Shown: piece by piece, positions 43,340 through 55,026 of the stretch | Layout: the number at the start of each line of letters is the position of its first letter | Position numbering within the stretch: position 1 is the first letter of the stretch | Origin: Misgurnus anguillicaudatus | Lineage: Eukaryota; Chordata; Actinopteri; Cypriniformes; Cobitidae | DNA: 64,000 nucleotides | Assembly (NCBI RefSeq): GCF_027580225.2 | Contig: NC_073348.2 | Coordinates: forward strand, 28,075,501 to 28,139,500 | Direction of reading: 5' to 3' | The notes under the pieces: model-generated | Told to the model about the DNA's origin: nothing | The model's database searches: none | Seen by the model: only the letters and a program-made list of their open reading frames with translations | Made by a program: the position numbers and the translations under genes

Positions 43340-43920
43340 CCGTCATCTCAGCGAGCGACGGCATCCGTCATCATTATGCAGCCCTTGATCGATGCCTTTT
43401 TTATCATGATATGTTTCGAAAGTGACTTATGAAACCCCACTCCCCCCACCGCCCGACCATTTCATCACTGAGGTATTAGGATTGATGGCACCGCGGCTAG
43501 GAAAGATTAATCAACCCCAGAGCACCCTCCAAAGCGCTGCGTGCTCGGCCAGGGCCGACCGCGGAGACGTGAGGGCACGGGGCCGGAACAAGCCTATCAT
43601 TGGAAACGCTTTCCGGGGGACCCAGACTCATTTCGCCTGTGGGCTCGTATGATGAAAAGAGCATTCTTCTTCGGTGCCACTGCTCATCCATCCTCCCCTC
43701 CACCAGCTATTCCCCTCCATGGATCTTCTCCAGGACTCGTCTCCAGAATTGATTTCCCAGGGACGGCACCTCATGCTGCTGCGAGCTGCTGTAAGGGCTC
43801 TAACGATCAGGCTGTGGATCATTAGTTTAGAGCACTGTTTTCTACTGCCCTCAACCCTGAGGCCCATACATCTTCCCCTCCTGCGCCCTCACACACACAC
43901 ATTTTTCCTACTAGCTGGCA
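43340..43920. promoter_or_regulatory. Strong candidate regulatory block, GC-rich
   Basis: CGTCATCATTATGCAGCCC, GGTATTAGGATTGATGGCAC, AAAGATTAATCAACCCC, CTATCATTGGAAACGC and GATCAGGCTGTGGATCATTA. Six overlapping ORFs on both strands reflect the low stop frequency of GC-rich DNA, not a gene. Confidence 0.45.
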
Positions 43921-44163
43921 CAGGCGCATAATACCCATCCATCTTTGGTTGACTATGCAATTGCATTTAAGTAGAGATGAAGTAATAATGCTGGGGAAAA
44001 GGGGAGGAAAAAACTAAATGAGGTAAAAGATGCCCTGAAAACCAATGTGAAGAAATGTAAGATTGATGAAAAGAAATCTAAATTAATAGAATTAGGGCTG
44101 TGCCAATTAGAAATGTGACTATTATTGAGACTTATATATTTGGTTAAGTTGTATGATAAATTG

Positions 44164-45095
44164 GTTTTATGTTCACCTGACTAGGTAGATAGTATATTAT
44201 AATATAGTATAGTATAGAAGAGTATAGTATAGTATATTAGGCCTATAGTACAGCATGGTATAATATAGTATGCTTTGATGCTGTCTCTTACATACATATA
44301 CAATTAAAGTATAGGTAGTATGTAGACATTAAAGTATAATACCGTACAATATAGTACATGATCGTATAATGTAATAGTAATGTAAAGTAAAAGTATATTT
44401 TGATGCCATCACTTACATATACAAGTATAGATAGTATATACAGTACAGGCCAAAAGTTTGGACACCCACTCGTTCTTTATTTATACATTTTTCTATATAA
44501 CATAATAATAATAATAAATTCATCCAAACTATGGCATAACACAAATGCAACTTTGAAAATGTTGGTGACTAAAAGCATCCAAAATAAACCAAAACTCTGT
44601 TATATTTTATTATTTGAAGTGCAGTCGTATGCGTGTCATTTTTTCAAGATGCTTCTTAAAATTTCTATTAAGGATGAATTTTAAAGAGTATAGAAGTTCA
44701 TATTTAATCTGGGCTCTTATTGGCTGCTTTTTCTTCAATATTCAGTGTAAGTCATCTATTTCAAAAATATTATTTAAAAATAAAATTAAAGTTTTCTAAT
44801 AAAAAATTAATCTGTTTGGCACGGGTAAATTTTTGTCTATGAAAGTAATTTTAAGCATTTAACCATACACCTTCAGCTTAAATGATTTTTAAGATCATAG
44901 TTAACATTTAGGTGTCCAAACTTTTGGCCTGTACTGTAAGTAAAGGTAGATAGCATGGCATGACATGGCATAGTACAGTACAGTATTGTACATTATTGTA
45001 TAATGAAGTTTGTTTTGATGCTATCTCTTACATGCATATACAAGTATAGATAGTATGTAAATAAAGGTAGATAGCATGGCATAGTCCATATAAAT
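44164..45095. repeat. GTATA-rich minisatellite array 2, interrupted
   Basis: Repeated TTTGATGCTGTCTCTTACAT-type segments (44274, about 44399, about 45013), ATACATATACAATTAAAG, AGATAGTATGTA and GGTAGATAGCATGGCATG. Same vocabulary as array 1. Split by the Tc1-like MITE at 44441-44936. Confidence 0.75.
44441..44936. mobile_element. Tc1-like MITE, 496 bp
   Basis: CAGTACAGGCCAAAAGTTTG, then GACACC, is perfectly inverted at the right (CAAACTTTTGGCCTGTACTG), and TA flanks both sides. The empty site is visible in a neighbouring array unit (AGATAGTATGTAAATAAAGG, 45050). Non-coding. Confidence 0.9.
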
Positions 45096-45104
45096 ACATG
45101 TTGC

Positions 45105-45446
45105 CATGTTACATCAACAAAGTCCTTGATTATTACGCCAGTTTGAGAGTGTAGTTCCTAACCATATCTGCCTAGAAAATTGCAACTTTTAATTTCCGTC
45201 GGTCTTAGTACACGACTACAGAAGAGTCAAGTTTTAAATAGGAAAAATATCGAAACTCTAGTTATTTTTTTAGCGCGATGCTAATGGTCTAATCAGATTC
45301 AATGGATTGTGCTAAGCTATGCTAAAAGTGCTACCGCCAGACCCGGAGATCAGCTGATGGATTCCAAAACGACAAGATTCAAATGTTTAACTCTAGGGGA
45401 GCTGGAAAATTAGCATATTTTCAATAAAAACGGAGTGTCCCTTTAA
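45105..45446. mobile_element. MITE family T, right half
   Basis: From GTTACATCAACAAAGTCCTT through AATGGATTGTGCTAAGCTAT to GGAGTGTCCCTTTAA. The left arm is absent. Confidence 0.75.
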
Positions 45447-45782
45447 TCATTGTAAGGGGTTTAAGTGTGTTGTTCCTGCTCCCTGGCAAGCAAGAAATTT
45501 GAGAGTGGCATCAATGACCCGCTCGGATTAAAGGCATCAGGTTTAAGAAGGTTGCCGGCTGCCCTTAAAAGAAATCATCTTCTGTTTTTGTCCAACAATC
45601 CAGTGGCTTGTCATAAATTAGTAATAAATGAACAAATAAATAAATGAGTTAACTATTGTCCCGCCCCCTGATACTATAGCCTAGTGTATCGGCAATCTCA
45701 CAGGATGACGATAGGATGATCTCACTTATAGTAGTACAGTATAGTATTGACTAGATAAAGTGTTAACTGCATTGTTGAAGAT
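45447..45782. other. Non-coding, no clear feature
   Basis: A 60-codon ORF is incidental; GTAGTACAGTATAGTATTG near 45732 is a stray piece of array-like sequence. Confidence 0.3.
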
Positions 45783-45950
45783 ATGCTGGTTGGGTAAAAT
45801 ATTAACAAAGTTTAAACTTAGACAATGTCCATATTTGACCCAAACATGAGTTGAAACGAACCAGTATTTTGGGTAAAACAACCCAGCATAGGTTAATTAA
45901 CACCCAACGGTTGGGTTTGTTTATATTTTACACAACTAATGTTCACATCA
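45783..45950. repeat. AACCCA-type MITE
   Basis: GCTGGTTGGGTAAAATATTA, ATTTGACCCAAACATGAG, AACAACCCAGCATAGG and ACACCCAACGGTTGGGTTTG, as at 31005. Confidence 0.6.
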
Positions 45951-47129
45951 GCATTTCTTTGGCCAATTTGTTACAAACTAATGTATATGTCCTAAAGATT
46001 CCTACCCCTAGACATGAATAATGACAGTCACAGCATCCTCAAGGAGGTGTGAGTCTAAAAGGTTGTGCTTTTGATAGCACCACGATGAGTCTGTCATGAT
46101 GAGGGACATAAAGAAGAGATTGTCACCACTCCGAGGTCCTTATTATCGTCAGTTGAGGAACAATATGTTCTGATTTTAGCCCCTCGTAGCCTGTCAACGG
46201 GCTGAAGAGAGACTGATTGAACTTTGTAAAGCATGGAGGACAGTCTAACTCTACTGCTGTATGTGAATGGCGATCGTCTGCCTCGTTCAATTGTAGTCCA
46301 TCCAGCTCATTTTCCTTTTCGCTTTTTCTTCCTCTCGCTCTGTAATTCTGTGCAGAACAATAGTACAGCTCTCTGGACTGTGATCCACAGGCCTATAAAC
46401 GACTCGGTAATGATGATGTGTCACTCTCTAAACACTCTGGCGGAGGAAGTCAGTTTTTAACCGGCCTCCATCAAGCTAACACTAAATCAACACCGCCAAC
46501 TCTCAGACGCTGAAGTAATCAACGTTCCGCTCTTTTAAATCACATTACCAACAATGGAAACAAACTCCATCCAGCTGTAACGTTAATGCAATATCTACTT
46601 TCCTACCACACAGAAAGAACAACAAATACTATTTCAAAAGATGACTGTTGAAAAGTGATTTCGGGATAAAAAAGGCGCAATGCTTGGAAATCGCTCTTTA
46701 GCCCTACTGGGACAAGACTTGTTGTCCTTGAGTAGGGTGAGGAAATTTGTGTTTCACAGATGTACTTTGTGATTTCAATCCTGTTCAAATCAAACATGTG
46801 TTTTCCTTACACAAGTGCGGTACAAATTATAAATCAAATTGGCTACTGTTTTTTCACTATTTCCAGGTCCCTTAGGGAATCTGAAACGTCTGTGATTGTG
46901 GTATAATAATTTTTCACACTGTTTCTCATTTATTTTGACCTTTATCAAACACAGTTACTAAAACTTCTCATCAGATATACAAGTCTAGTGTATATCAATG
47001 GGTTTAATGACAAAACACATTACCATCCAAAATGGCTACAGTGATATTAATCATATTCAAGTTAATGTCTGACATCACAGTGTTAATAATCGTAATCGTT
47101 GAAAAGTGCTTAAAACAAACAAGAGCAAC
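45951..47129. other. Long non-coding stretch
   Basis: Mostly unique. The part at 46.02-46.50 kb is of balanced composition and could hold a weak regulatory element; the rest is AT-rich. Confidence 0.3.
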
Positions 47130-47450
47130 AAAAAAATAATCTGACAGCGTTAAATGGAGTTAATATAAAGCCGCCCAGCTATAATTTAATTTCTTAGCTG
47201 TATTCAGCCCTGCTAACTGACACATCCTGGCTCGGGAAGTTTCTGGAACGCTGCTGGCTTTGGACTTGACGCTGATTTACAGCTGTGCTTTAGTGGATCT
47301 AATAAGCCGGGCAAATGCCTCCCCTCGGCCTGGCACAAGCTCACTGCCTTCGCTCTAATTATTCACATATTTTGGCAGCGGATTCTTTCCATGTTTCCCT
47401 CCCTTACTAACTCTCTGAAGCTCAGAGACGACACAGAGAGAGAGCGAGAC
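47130..47450. promoter_or_regulatory. Strong candidate conserved non-coding element
   Basis: GCTATAATTTAATTTCTTAG, GCTGATTTACAGCTGTGC, GTGGATCTAATAAGCCGG and CGCTCTAATTATTCACATAT in unique DNA. Confidence 0.5.
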
Positions 47451-47769
47451 AGACACAAAGCTCTTAATCAGTGTATATCAGTTAAAATAAATGAGACCAG
47501 AATGAAAAGAATGCTTCGCTGAAATTCCCCAACTCGGGCCAAATGAGTTGAGTCTGGGCCAGGTGTGTGAGATGAGAGTTGGCTGGAGAGTCAGTATGTA
47601 GTCGGGTGTATGTAGGATTGCCAGTGGCGCTGGGGGCATCTTCTCATCAGGTATAAAATGTATGCAATGTGCAGAGCATTACTTATCACGCACACTTCTC
47701 ATATACATATAATTTTCTAACTTAAATACTGCTAAATAAACTTGGTAAACTTATGAAAAGTTGAATGAA

Positions 47770-47930
47770 TGTTAATCTAGGGCTGGGGATTGTCAGTGAC
47801 GTCAGGATATGATGAACATTATGATACGATTCATGATAGTCATGCAACAGATATGTACACATTTGGCACCAATATGTATTTTTAATGTACCAAGATGCAC
47901 TCTTTAAAGGTGCGCAGAATGTATTTACAT
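47770..47930. repeat. Composite of two repeat fragments
   Basis: CTAGGGCTGGGGATTGTCAG looks like a hAT-type terminus followed by ATGATACGATTCATGAT. ACAGATATGTACACATTTGG and AATGTACCAAGATG are a GGTAC-family remnant. Confidence 0.45.
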
Positions 47931-48042
47931 AGGCATAGATGAATAATAAGAGTACTGGCAAATTTTGAGCCTTAAACATGATTGTTTTCTCCGTCTTATG
48001 TAAACATTGTGTATGCAAAATACAGCTGGAAACAGACCCATC

Positions 48043-48760
48043 TTAAAGGAATAGTCTACTCATTTTCAATATTAAACTATGTTATTACCTTAACTAAGAA
48101 TTGTTGATACATCCCTCTATCATCTGTGTGCGTGCACGTAAGCGCTGGAGCGCGCTGCGACACTTCGATAGCATTCAGCTTAGCCCCATTCATTCAATGG
48201 TATCAAACAGAGATAAAGTTAGAAGTGACCAAACACATCAATTTAAGACGAGTAGTTATACGAGCAAGTTTAATGGTACAAAATAAAACGTAGCGCTTTT
48301 CTAAGCGGATTTAAAAGAGGAACTATATTGTATGGCGTAATAGCACTTATGGGAGTACTTCGACTCGGTGCAGTAACACCCTCCCTCTCCCATTATGAGA
48401 GGGAGAAGGGGAGCGGACTTTTCAGGCGAGTCAAAGTACTCCCAAAAGTGCTATTACGCCATACAATATAGTTCCTCTTTTAAATCCGCTTAGAAAAGCG
48501 CTACGTTTTATTTTGTACCACCAAACTTGCTCGTATAAGTACTCGTCTTAAATAGGAAAAACGTTGATGTGTTTGGTCACTTCTAACTTTATCTCTAAAT
48601 GGCAGCATTGAATGAATGGGGCTAAGCTAAATGCTATCGAAGTGTCGCAGGGCGCTCCAGCGCTTACGTGCACACACACAGATGACAGAGGGATGTATCA
48701 ACAATTCTTAGTTAAGGTAATAACATAGTTTAATATTGAAAATGAGTAGACTTCCTTTAA
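48043..48760. mobile_element. 718-bp foldback element, TTAA-flanked
   Basis: Two arms of about 340-350 bases are near-perfect inverted copies from TTAAAGGAATAGTCTACTC to GAGTAGACTTCCTTTAA, meeting at a short centre around CCCATTATGAGAGGG (48389-48403). Matching pairs include GTGCACGTAAGCGCTGGAGC and AAAACGTAGCGCTTTTCTAA with their complements. Differences are a 12-base indel near TTTTTCCTATTT and scattered substitutions. No coding. High arm identity suggests a young insertion. Confidence 0.92.
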
Positions 48761-48964
48761 CATAACACCAATTGTGACGTTAGAGTTGTGATGTAGCCAT
48801 AGCATTAAATTAATAACAATGTTGTTACAATGCTAAGAACTTGTGACAGCTGAGTTAGCGCTTTATGCTAGTTAACGTTATATGCTAACATTTAGGCTAA
48901 AGTTCTACTATTGACGTAACAGTTACAACTCAGAAATGTCCATTAACAATCTCCGAATTATTGA

Positions 48965-49494
48965 TTACTGTATTGTCTGGACAATAAGTCGCTCTGGAGT
49001 ATAAGTCGCATCAGTCAAAAATCCTTTTGAAGAGACATAAACATATATAAGTTGCACTAGATTATACGTTGCGTTTATGAAAATGATTTCACTAAATCCA
49101 AGCCGAAGAACAGACATTCACATCTGGAAAGGCAAGTTATTCAACTAAACAATAGCACAAAACAGCAGGCTGAATAGGTGTCCGTACATGTTAAAGTAAC
49201 ATAAACAGTTACTTACACAATAGCATACAGAACATACCTGGGAGGCTGAATAGGCTAAATTAAGACGACAAGCCAAATCAAGTTCAAAAAGGTCCCGAAG
49301 TCATTCCGCATCACTGAATCCATTGAATTACATAAATACAGGAGCAGCACAGAGCGGACTCTCGCGGCTGTAGACGGTAATAGTTTCTCTTGGTTCATAT
49401 GAAATAATTTTGACATAAAAGTCGCATCTGACTATAAGTTATAAACCCGACAAACTATGAAAAAAGTGCGACTTATAGTCCGGAAAATACGGTA
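48965..49494. mobile_element. TACCGTATTTTCCGG-family DNA element
   Basis: Right end CTTATAGTCCGGAAAATACG and left end TACTGTATTGTCTGGACAAT are imperfect inverted copies, with internal ATAAGTCGCATC / GACTTATAG words, TA at both borders. A recognisable fish DNA element; non-coding. Confidence 0.8.
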
Positions 49495-49549
49495 TTTCTC
49501 AAAATCTGTATCTACGACTGATACAGGCTCAAACAAAACATCTGTTTGC

Positions 49550-49830
49550 ACACACACAGAGCTACTGAAACGAGCTGCTCTGAGAAACAGCCAATCAGAA
49601 CAGAGCTCAGCATTATTATTCATGACTCTTTCAAATAAGGTAATAATAGACCATTTAAAACTGGAGACAATTCCTAGGGTTGTAAATGGACATGGAAAAA
49701 TGTCTCTTGATCATTTTTGCACTTAATAAAGTCACATACCTTCTATGTAGGTATCAAAGAACAATGTAACATATTGTATCAATGCATTCTTTGGCACCTT
49801 TAAGTACAAGGATGTACCTTTTTTCTAAAT
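49550..49830. repeat. Dispersed repeat fragment
   Basis: CAGCCAATCAGAACAGAGCT, TTATTATTCATGACTC, CCATTTAAAACTGGAGACAA and TTTGCACTTAATAAAGTCAC follow the order of a common cyprinid element. Left terminus not identified. Confidence 0.5.
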
Positions 49831-49999
49831 TGTAGAGTAGAAGCAGGCTTTCCACTCTTCCAATCACAGACTGAATATCGAACGTTATCTTTCTCTGACA
49901 ATGTGAACGGCACTCTCCTGAACACGCCAGAGATACAAGATGATGTTAATTTCTAGCGGAGAAGATGGAAGGCAACAGCTAGAACGACAACCGCTTGAT

Positions 50000-50280
50000 G
50001 TGAGGAGAGAATTTCAGTATCACAGCTTGCCTAAGGGAAGCCTGCCACAAGACCGCCTTATAGTCTTACTTGACGGGCCTTAGTCTGTCAACGAATTCTT
50101 CTGATGTCACTTCCTCCCCCGACAGCTTTGACATGCGTATGAATCATAGGAGGGAAAGAGAGAGGGGAAAACACTCCCCACCGCTGTATTCTTTAATGTC
50201 GGCTCTTTTATCGAAGATTCGAGCTGTCAACTGTAATCAGAGGACTGCTGGTGCGGAGCAGAGGAGATAAGACCTGCCTG
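50000..50280. promoter_or_regulatory. Weak candidate regulatory element
   Basis: CGACAGCTTTGACATGCGTA, GTATGAATCATAGGAGGG and TTCTTTAATGTCGGC in unique DNA. Confidence 0.3.
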
Positions 50281-50934
50281 TCAACAGGCCCATCATACAC
50301 TCCACACATATGCTTGTACTTGTCTTACTCATCACACTATCTCTGGAGAGAGAGAGAGGAAAACAGAGAGAACACACAGGAGAATATAGGAGATACAGGT
50401 AGAGGAAGACAAAATGGTACCATATGAAGCATCAGTGGAGAAGAAGAGAAGTCTCTCGGTGGGCGACAGGGAAAGGCTGCATGGTGGATGATTTTATATT
50501 TTTGCCAAGGAATGTGTCTACATGACACTAATGAGAATTAAAATCAAACACGAAAGTGGAATCAAAACTCATACTGGGCAAACTCATGCGGGGCACGCCT
50601 AAAATGACATTTCCCTTCTGTTCTAGATCATTTTCGACAACATTACTGTCTCCATTACAAGCTCGAATACAGACGTGTGATGAGATTTTAACGTGATGAG
50701 ATAAAAAAAGACAGCGTACTGGAAAAAAAATACAGCAAATAGACAACAGCACAATCAGTATAGCTTGATTCTCACTCGGATAAAACACTGACTTAGATTA
50801 CATACAAAGTAAATGCAAATGCATGAATAAACTTGAATTCACATTGGGTAACGCAAATGACGTGGATTGGATGCTAACCCCTCATATTCGCCTAAATTAG
50901 CATAATATGTAGTATTAATGTGTATGGGTGCGTG
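50281..50934. other. Non-coding, no clear feature
   Basis: GA-rich at 50.34-50.46 kb, AT-rich beyond; no repeat ends recognised. Confidence 0.3.
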
Positions 50935-52230
50935 GTGCAAAAACTAATGCGGGGTTAGTTGTAACTCGGACTGTTTACCTTGTTGCACAAGGTTGAGCAT
51001 ATTGGTTTTCCGTAATTTTTTTTCACGCTGCCAAAAGACGATCTCCCGCAAATTATTGTCAATGTATAATGTTTTTCCAGAGAGTTATTGATGAACGAGT
51101 GTTTTGGTGGCATGTAAGTAATTTTTTTCATCATATGTTTTTTTCGGTTTCTAAGTTGGGCGTGTAAGATACCAAATCCAATGCTATGTCATATTTATCT
51201 AAAACAAAGCATCGTTTTGAAATATGTCTGCAGCAACTTTTTTGGTGGGCTTGAAAATATTTTGACCCAGGGGGGTTCATTGTAACGCTGTGCCCAGCAC
51301 TTACGATATAAAAAACGCTAACGTTAGCGTAATTCTTGCCGTTGTTTAAATAGGCTACACGAATGATTGCTGGCTGCCAACAAAATAAATGTGCCTGTCT
51401 TATCAAAAATCGTGTGCCAAATGTATTTTTGTTCATATCTTTAATATTGATTGAATAAGGTCACGTCAAGATTGAAATCATAATGAAATGAATGGCTAAA
51501 ATCAGGCTTTGATGCTCATTATCTCAGATATTTGATTTTGAAACTGTAGTATGATTATTACAGACTGGGTCACATATAAAAAATGTTTTGTCATAATTGT
51601 GCTGATTTTTCTCAAATATTTAGACATTTGTATCCATTTATACTGCCCTACAAAGGCTAAGTGCAGTAACTATGCAAACACTGAAACTGAGAAAAATGCC
51701 CTTAAAGTTTTTTACACCAGGCAGTCAAACATGTTACTGCAATTTTGGCACACACGTTTCTCTGGAATGGGACAAAATTGAACCAGGAGACTTTGTCACA
51801 CGACACAACAGATCCTACAAAGCCCATTTTAACCCTTAACTCAATTTTGACCAAATGCGTAGTTACTGCGCTTTGGCTTTGTAGGGCAGTATAGTTGAAC
51901 TATTGTTAGAAAAGGGCTGGATGAATGAATACAGTTTGGATACCTGTCTATTATAGACGGATATATAAATAATATCCACTTCGAGTATATAGACAAAATA
52001 GTATTGAAATATCACAATACCACCTATGGGGTAAGTTGTAACGTTTGCACTTCTGTCACGTTTGGTGTAACAGTCCAAGAATCGTAAGTAATAGAAACAA
52101 ACTTTAAATGTTGATTTGTAGCAGAGATATGTGTGTTGCTTGTGTAAAAATATAATTAATCAAACTCAAATATTTTTTGAATGATTGAGCCAAAACCAAA
52201 AAGCGTTAGGTTGTGCCCTGCTCTCCCCTA
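50935..52230. repeat. Old GTAAGTTGTAAC-type DNA repeat
   Basis: GCGGGGTTAGTTGTAACTCG at the left and ATGGGGTAAGTTGTAACG at 52026, with TTGTGCCCTGCTCTCCCC at the right edge, are words of a known type of fish element. The copy is diverged and interrupted at 51643-51889. Borders approximate. Confidence 0.45.
51643..51889. mobile_element. 247-bp MITE with TA target
   Basis: CTGCCCTACAAAGGCTAAGT and CTTTGGCTTTGTAGGGCAG are inverted ends, continuing through GCAGTAACT / AGTTACTGC. TA on both sides. Confidence 0.85.
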
Positions 52231-52239
52231 CTATTTATA

Positions 52240-52372
52240 TCTAGAGTGTTCCTATAACTCAATGTAACTATAAAAGTTTTGAGTTTGATTTCCAGGGAAC
52301 ACACATACTGATAAAATGTGTAGCTTGAATGCACTGTAAGTCACTTTGGATAAAAGCATTTACCAAATTCAG
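52240..52372 (+). repeat. tRNA-derived SINE with GATAAAAGC tail
   Basis: Decayed A-box side (CTCAATGTAACT), B box GAGTTTGATTTCCAGGGAAC, body CTGATAAAATGTGTAGCTTG, tail ACTGTAAGTCACTTTGGATA then AAAGCATTTACCAAATTC. Confidence 0.75.
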
Positions 52373-52850
52373 CGAGAAGTCAACTACAATTTAGATACCA
52401 ATTACACTACTGCACCCCTTACGGTTTACTGCTAAATAATACAGATGACTAATACTGCCAAGGTTAAACCAGTTCCCTCGAACCGTCTGTGTGTTTGCGT
52501 GTGACTGATAGCTGTTATAAATTACATGTGCACGTTTGGCCCCATCTATCAAATGGGGTATGAAAACACTGTGCGACCTGAAGTGGGGTTAAACATTTGA
52601 GAACGAGACAGAAAGAGAGATGGGGATAACACTATGAATAATGCATGTCATGTTTTTAAATAAGCATAGAACTGAATAAACAAACAAATCGCAGCAGTAC
52701 CAGTTCATCTATACTGTATATCTCTATATCCCTCTCAATCTGTTATGTATCTGTTGTATTGTAATACTGTAGCTGAAGAATGGTGTTATGTAAACCACAT
52801 ACTTTCCACATAATGAAAGCCCATGCTGCCCTAACTATAATTTTCTCTCT
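52373..52850. other. Non-coding, no clear feature
   Basis: AT-rich; no repeat or regulatory cluster recognised. Confidence 0.3.
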
Positions 52851-53462
52851 ATACTGTCAAAAATGGTTCCTACGTTCTTTTTTCGAGTGTGCTCGATGCG
52901 AAGTTCGTCACATGTATGTGGCCCATCATGTGTGTGGTTCGTAATTTCAAAATATGTGTTCGGCGCGTCGAGTGAACCTATGTTCATCACGTGTCTTGTC
53001 AAAATAAGTGCCTGCTGTAGACGCGTCTAAAGGGTTTATGATAAAAGTGACGCTCGCGTTTGCCAGATACTCGCATAATCTCATGCGTAATCATAGTTTA
53101 GTGTTAAGTTACTGTCTTATTTTGTGAACGTGAGCGTCTCTTTTATCATAAATGGTTTTGACGCGTGTGCAGCAGGCACTTATTTTGACAGAACATGTGA
53201 TTCACATGACGCAAAAAACACATATTTTGAAAACACGAGCAACACACATGAGACTCCGAACACATATTTTGAACTTGCGCCCCTCGGAAGAGCAGTCACC
53301 AGCCACCACTGCCTACCTGTCACTGGGGAAGTAACCTTTGCACCTGAAGAGTTCATTTTAGTAAATAATGCATATTAAATGCACCAAATGTATACATATC
53401 TGTACCTAAATGGTTTATTGTTAATGGCTACTATCGCAGTGACGGCTTTTTTCTGACAGTAA
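52851..53462. mobile_element. GGTAC-family MITE, interrupted by a foldback
   Basis: TACTGTCAAAAATGGTTCC at the left, TGTCACTGGGGAAGTAACC, GCACCAAATGTATACATATC and CTTTTTTCTGACAGTA at the right are GGTAC-family pieces around the element at 52880-53305. Diverged. Confidence 0.6.
52880..53305. mobile_element. Foldback element
   Basis: Left arm words AAAATATGTGTTCGG, GTCAAAATAAGTGCCTGCTG and TTATGATAAAAGTGACGCTC recur inverted at the right (GAGCGTCTCTTTTATCATAA, CAGCAGGCACTTATTTTGAC, CCGAACACATATTTT), with a loop near 53050-53125. Two ORFs in different frames cover the right arm only. Confidence 0.75.
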
Positions 53463-54339
53463 ATGTGTCACATTTCTATTTAATGTAAAGATAAAGGGCT
53501 CTGAATTAACATGTCCTTTACAATAGGTTACGATGGACGCCATATTTATGTTACATCAGTGAAGGCTATAAGACAGAAAGCTTTTGGCTATCACAAATGT
53601 TTTGAAAAGACATAACATTTCCCTTTTTTATTTCTAAATTTAATTTCTTGTTTCTTTTTTCACTCTTCTACACGGCGCCTGCTTTAACTGCTCGGTTGAG
53701 GCTTTGCAAATAACAAAATTTGGCTATAACCATTACCCTGGCACTGGCATTTTCTTGAACTGGCTCGAATAAAAAACCGGAGATCAGCTAAAAGCGGGCG
53801 TGAAGCTACTTGAAACACAAGTGTGAAACCACAATAAAAAGTCTATTAGACATAATTAGATACGTGACCCAAACCGCCGGAGCTCTCTGCTGGTTTCCCA
53901 CACTCAGAAGGATCCCAAACTGTGTAGGAAAATAGGATCAATGAAACCGTGTTGAAACACTCGGCCGTGGGGTATGAGCATGTGCTGTTTGTGAGAGCGT
54001 GGAGAGCGATGTGTGGTCTTGTTTTTAAAGAGCTCAATAAAACAGTCAGATAATTTTGCATTAATGCAGAACACAGGCCCTGTTTGTGTGTCATATTGGC
54101 AAGCTAAAAGTGTTGTCTGTAGGCGGATAAGTGAGTTTGGATACAACATGGGAGAACAAGAATTAGTACGAGAAATGTGCGCAGATACTAATCGCTGAGC
54201 TTCAGGGCGACAACTGTCCCAAACCTCAAACTGATTCACACAATTAACTCTTCTTTAACACATTAAAATAACACACACTATCCGTCCACCTTTGCTGACT
54301 GTGCTACAGTATACATTCTTCCCCCTCTTTTCCTTCCCC
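53463..54339. other. Non-coding, no clear feature
   Basis: Several overlapping ORFs on both strands at 53.85-54.24 kb; none has protein-like support. Confidence 0.3.
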
Positions 54340-54590
54340 TGTAACACACCACGCAAACACACATTACCTCCCTCTCCCCAATTACAAATGAGTCCATTAG
54401 TGTACGTGCGGTGCGCCCTGCATTGCCGTCCCGTAATAGCAGCTGAGATTTCCATCATGATCGTAACGGTTCCCTCGGCTGCCATCAGCACAGATGGAAG
54501 GTCTCTCTTTAGAAATGAGATATCTTCCCACCAAAGGCCACATTGCAGGCTCTGTTATTTAGCATGCTGTGTACGTAATAGTGTGTGTGT
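54340..54590. promoter_or_regulatory. Candidate conserved non-coding element
   Basis: CTCCCCAATTACAAATGAGT, GTCCCGTAATAGCAGCTGAG, CGGCTGCCATCAGCACAGAT and GTTATTTAGCATGCTG. The 136-codon ORF over it has no domain-like character. Confidence 0.42.
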
Positions 54591-54653
54591 GCCTGCATGT
54601 GCAACCGCTCGTGCCACATCTATATTGTGTTTGATGAGCACTGTAATGTATAT

Positions 54654-54752
54654 AAGGGTGATAAAATCACTATGTAGTCGAGTGGAAACCATTGATTTCT
54701 GAGCACCATTTGTATGGAGCTCTAATGAGTATATAGTGATTTTATCACCCTT
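54654..54752. other. Hairpin: 20-bp perfect inverted repeat, 59-base loop
   Basis: AAGGGTGATAAAATCACTAT at 54654-54673 is exactly complementary to ATAGTGATTTTATCACCCTT at 54733-54752. Origin unknown: a tiny MITE, a hairpin transcript, or chance within unique DNA. I see no TSD beyond a possible TA. Confidence 0.7.
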
Positions 54753-54894
54753 GCATACCTTGTCTGCAGCTTTGTTACAATGAATGGATGCAATTCATTC
54801 GAGTGGACAGCCAGTTATGTTTCCATGCATCATTTGATGCCAAACCAAAACAGCGTTTGTTTCATTACTGTCATTCATTAGTTTGAAAACATAC

Positions 54895-55026
54895 TGTACC
54901 CCCTAGAAAAGTGTTTACTGTTTGACGCATACAGTAGCGAAGCATAGTTTGTTTGACTCGTACACGTACACAGGCGTTCAACACATGCACCTTGCCCGGT
55001 ATGAGATTTTGACAGTAGGATAACCT
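54895..55026. repeat. TACGTACGC-type repeat, left piece of fourth copy
   Basis: GCATAGTTTGTTTGACTCGT and ACACAGGCGTTCAACACATG match the family at 6488 and 23666. It resumes at about 56500 (ATACTACATTCTCCTGTATA) after inserted elements. Confidence 0.55.

Noticed and set aside
43422..43931. Several overlapping ORFs on both strands
   Set aside because: GC-rich DNA has few stops; no frame has protein-like composition.
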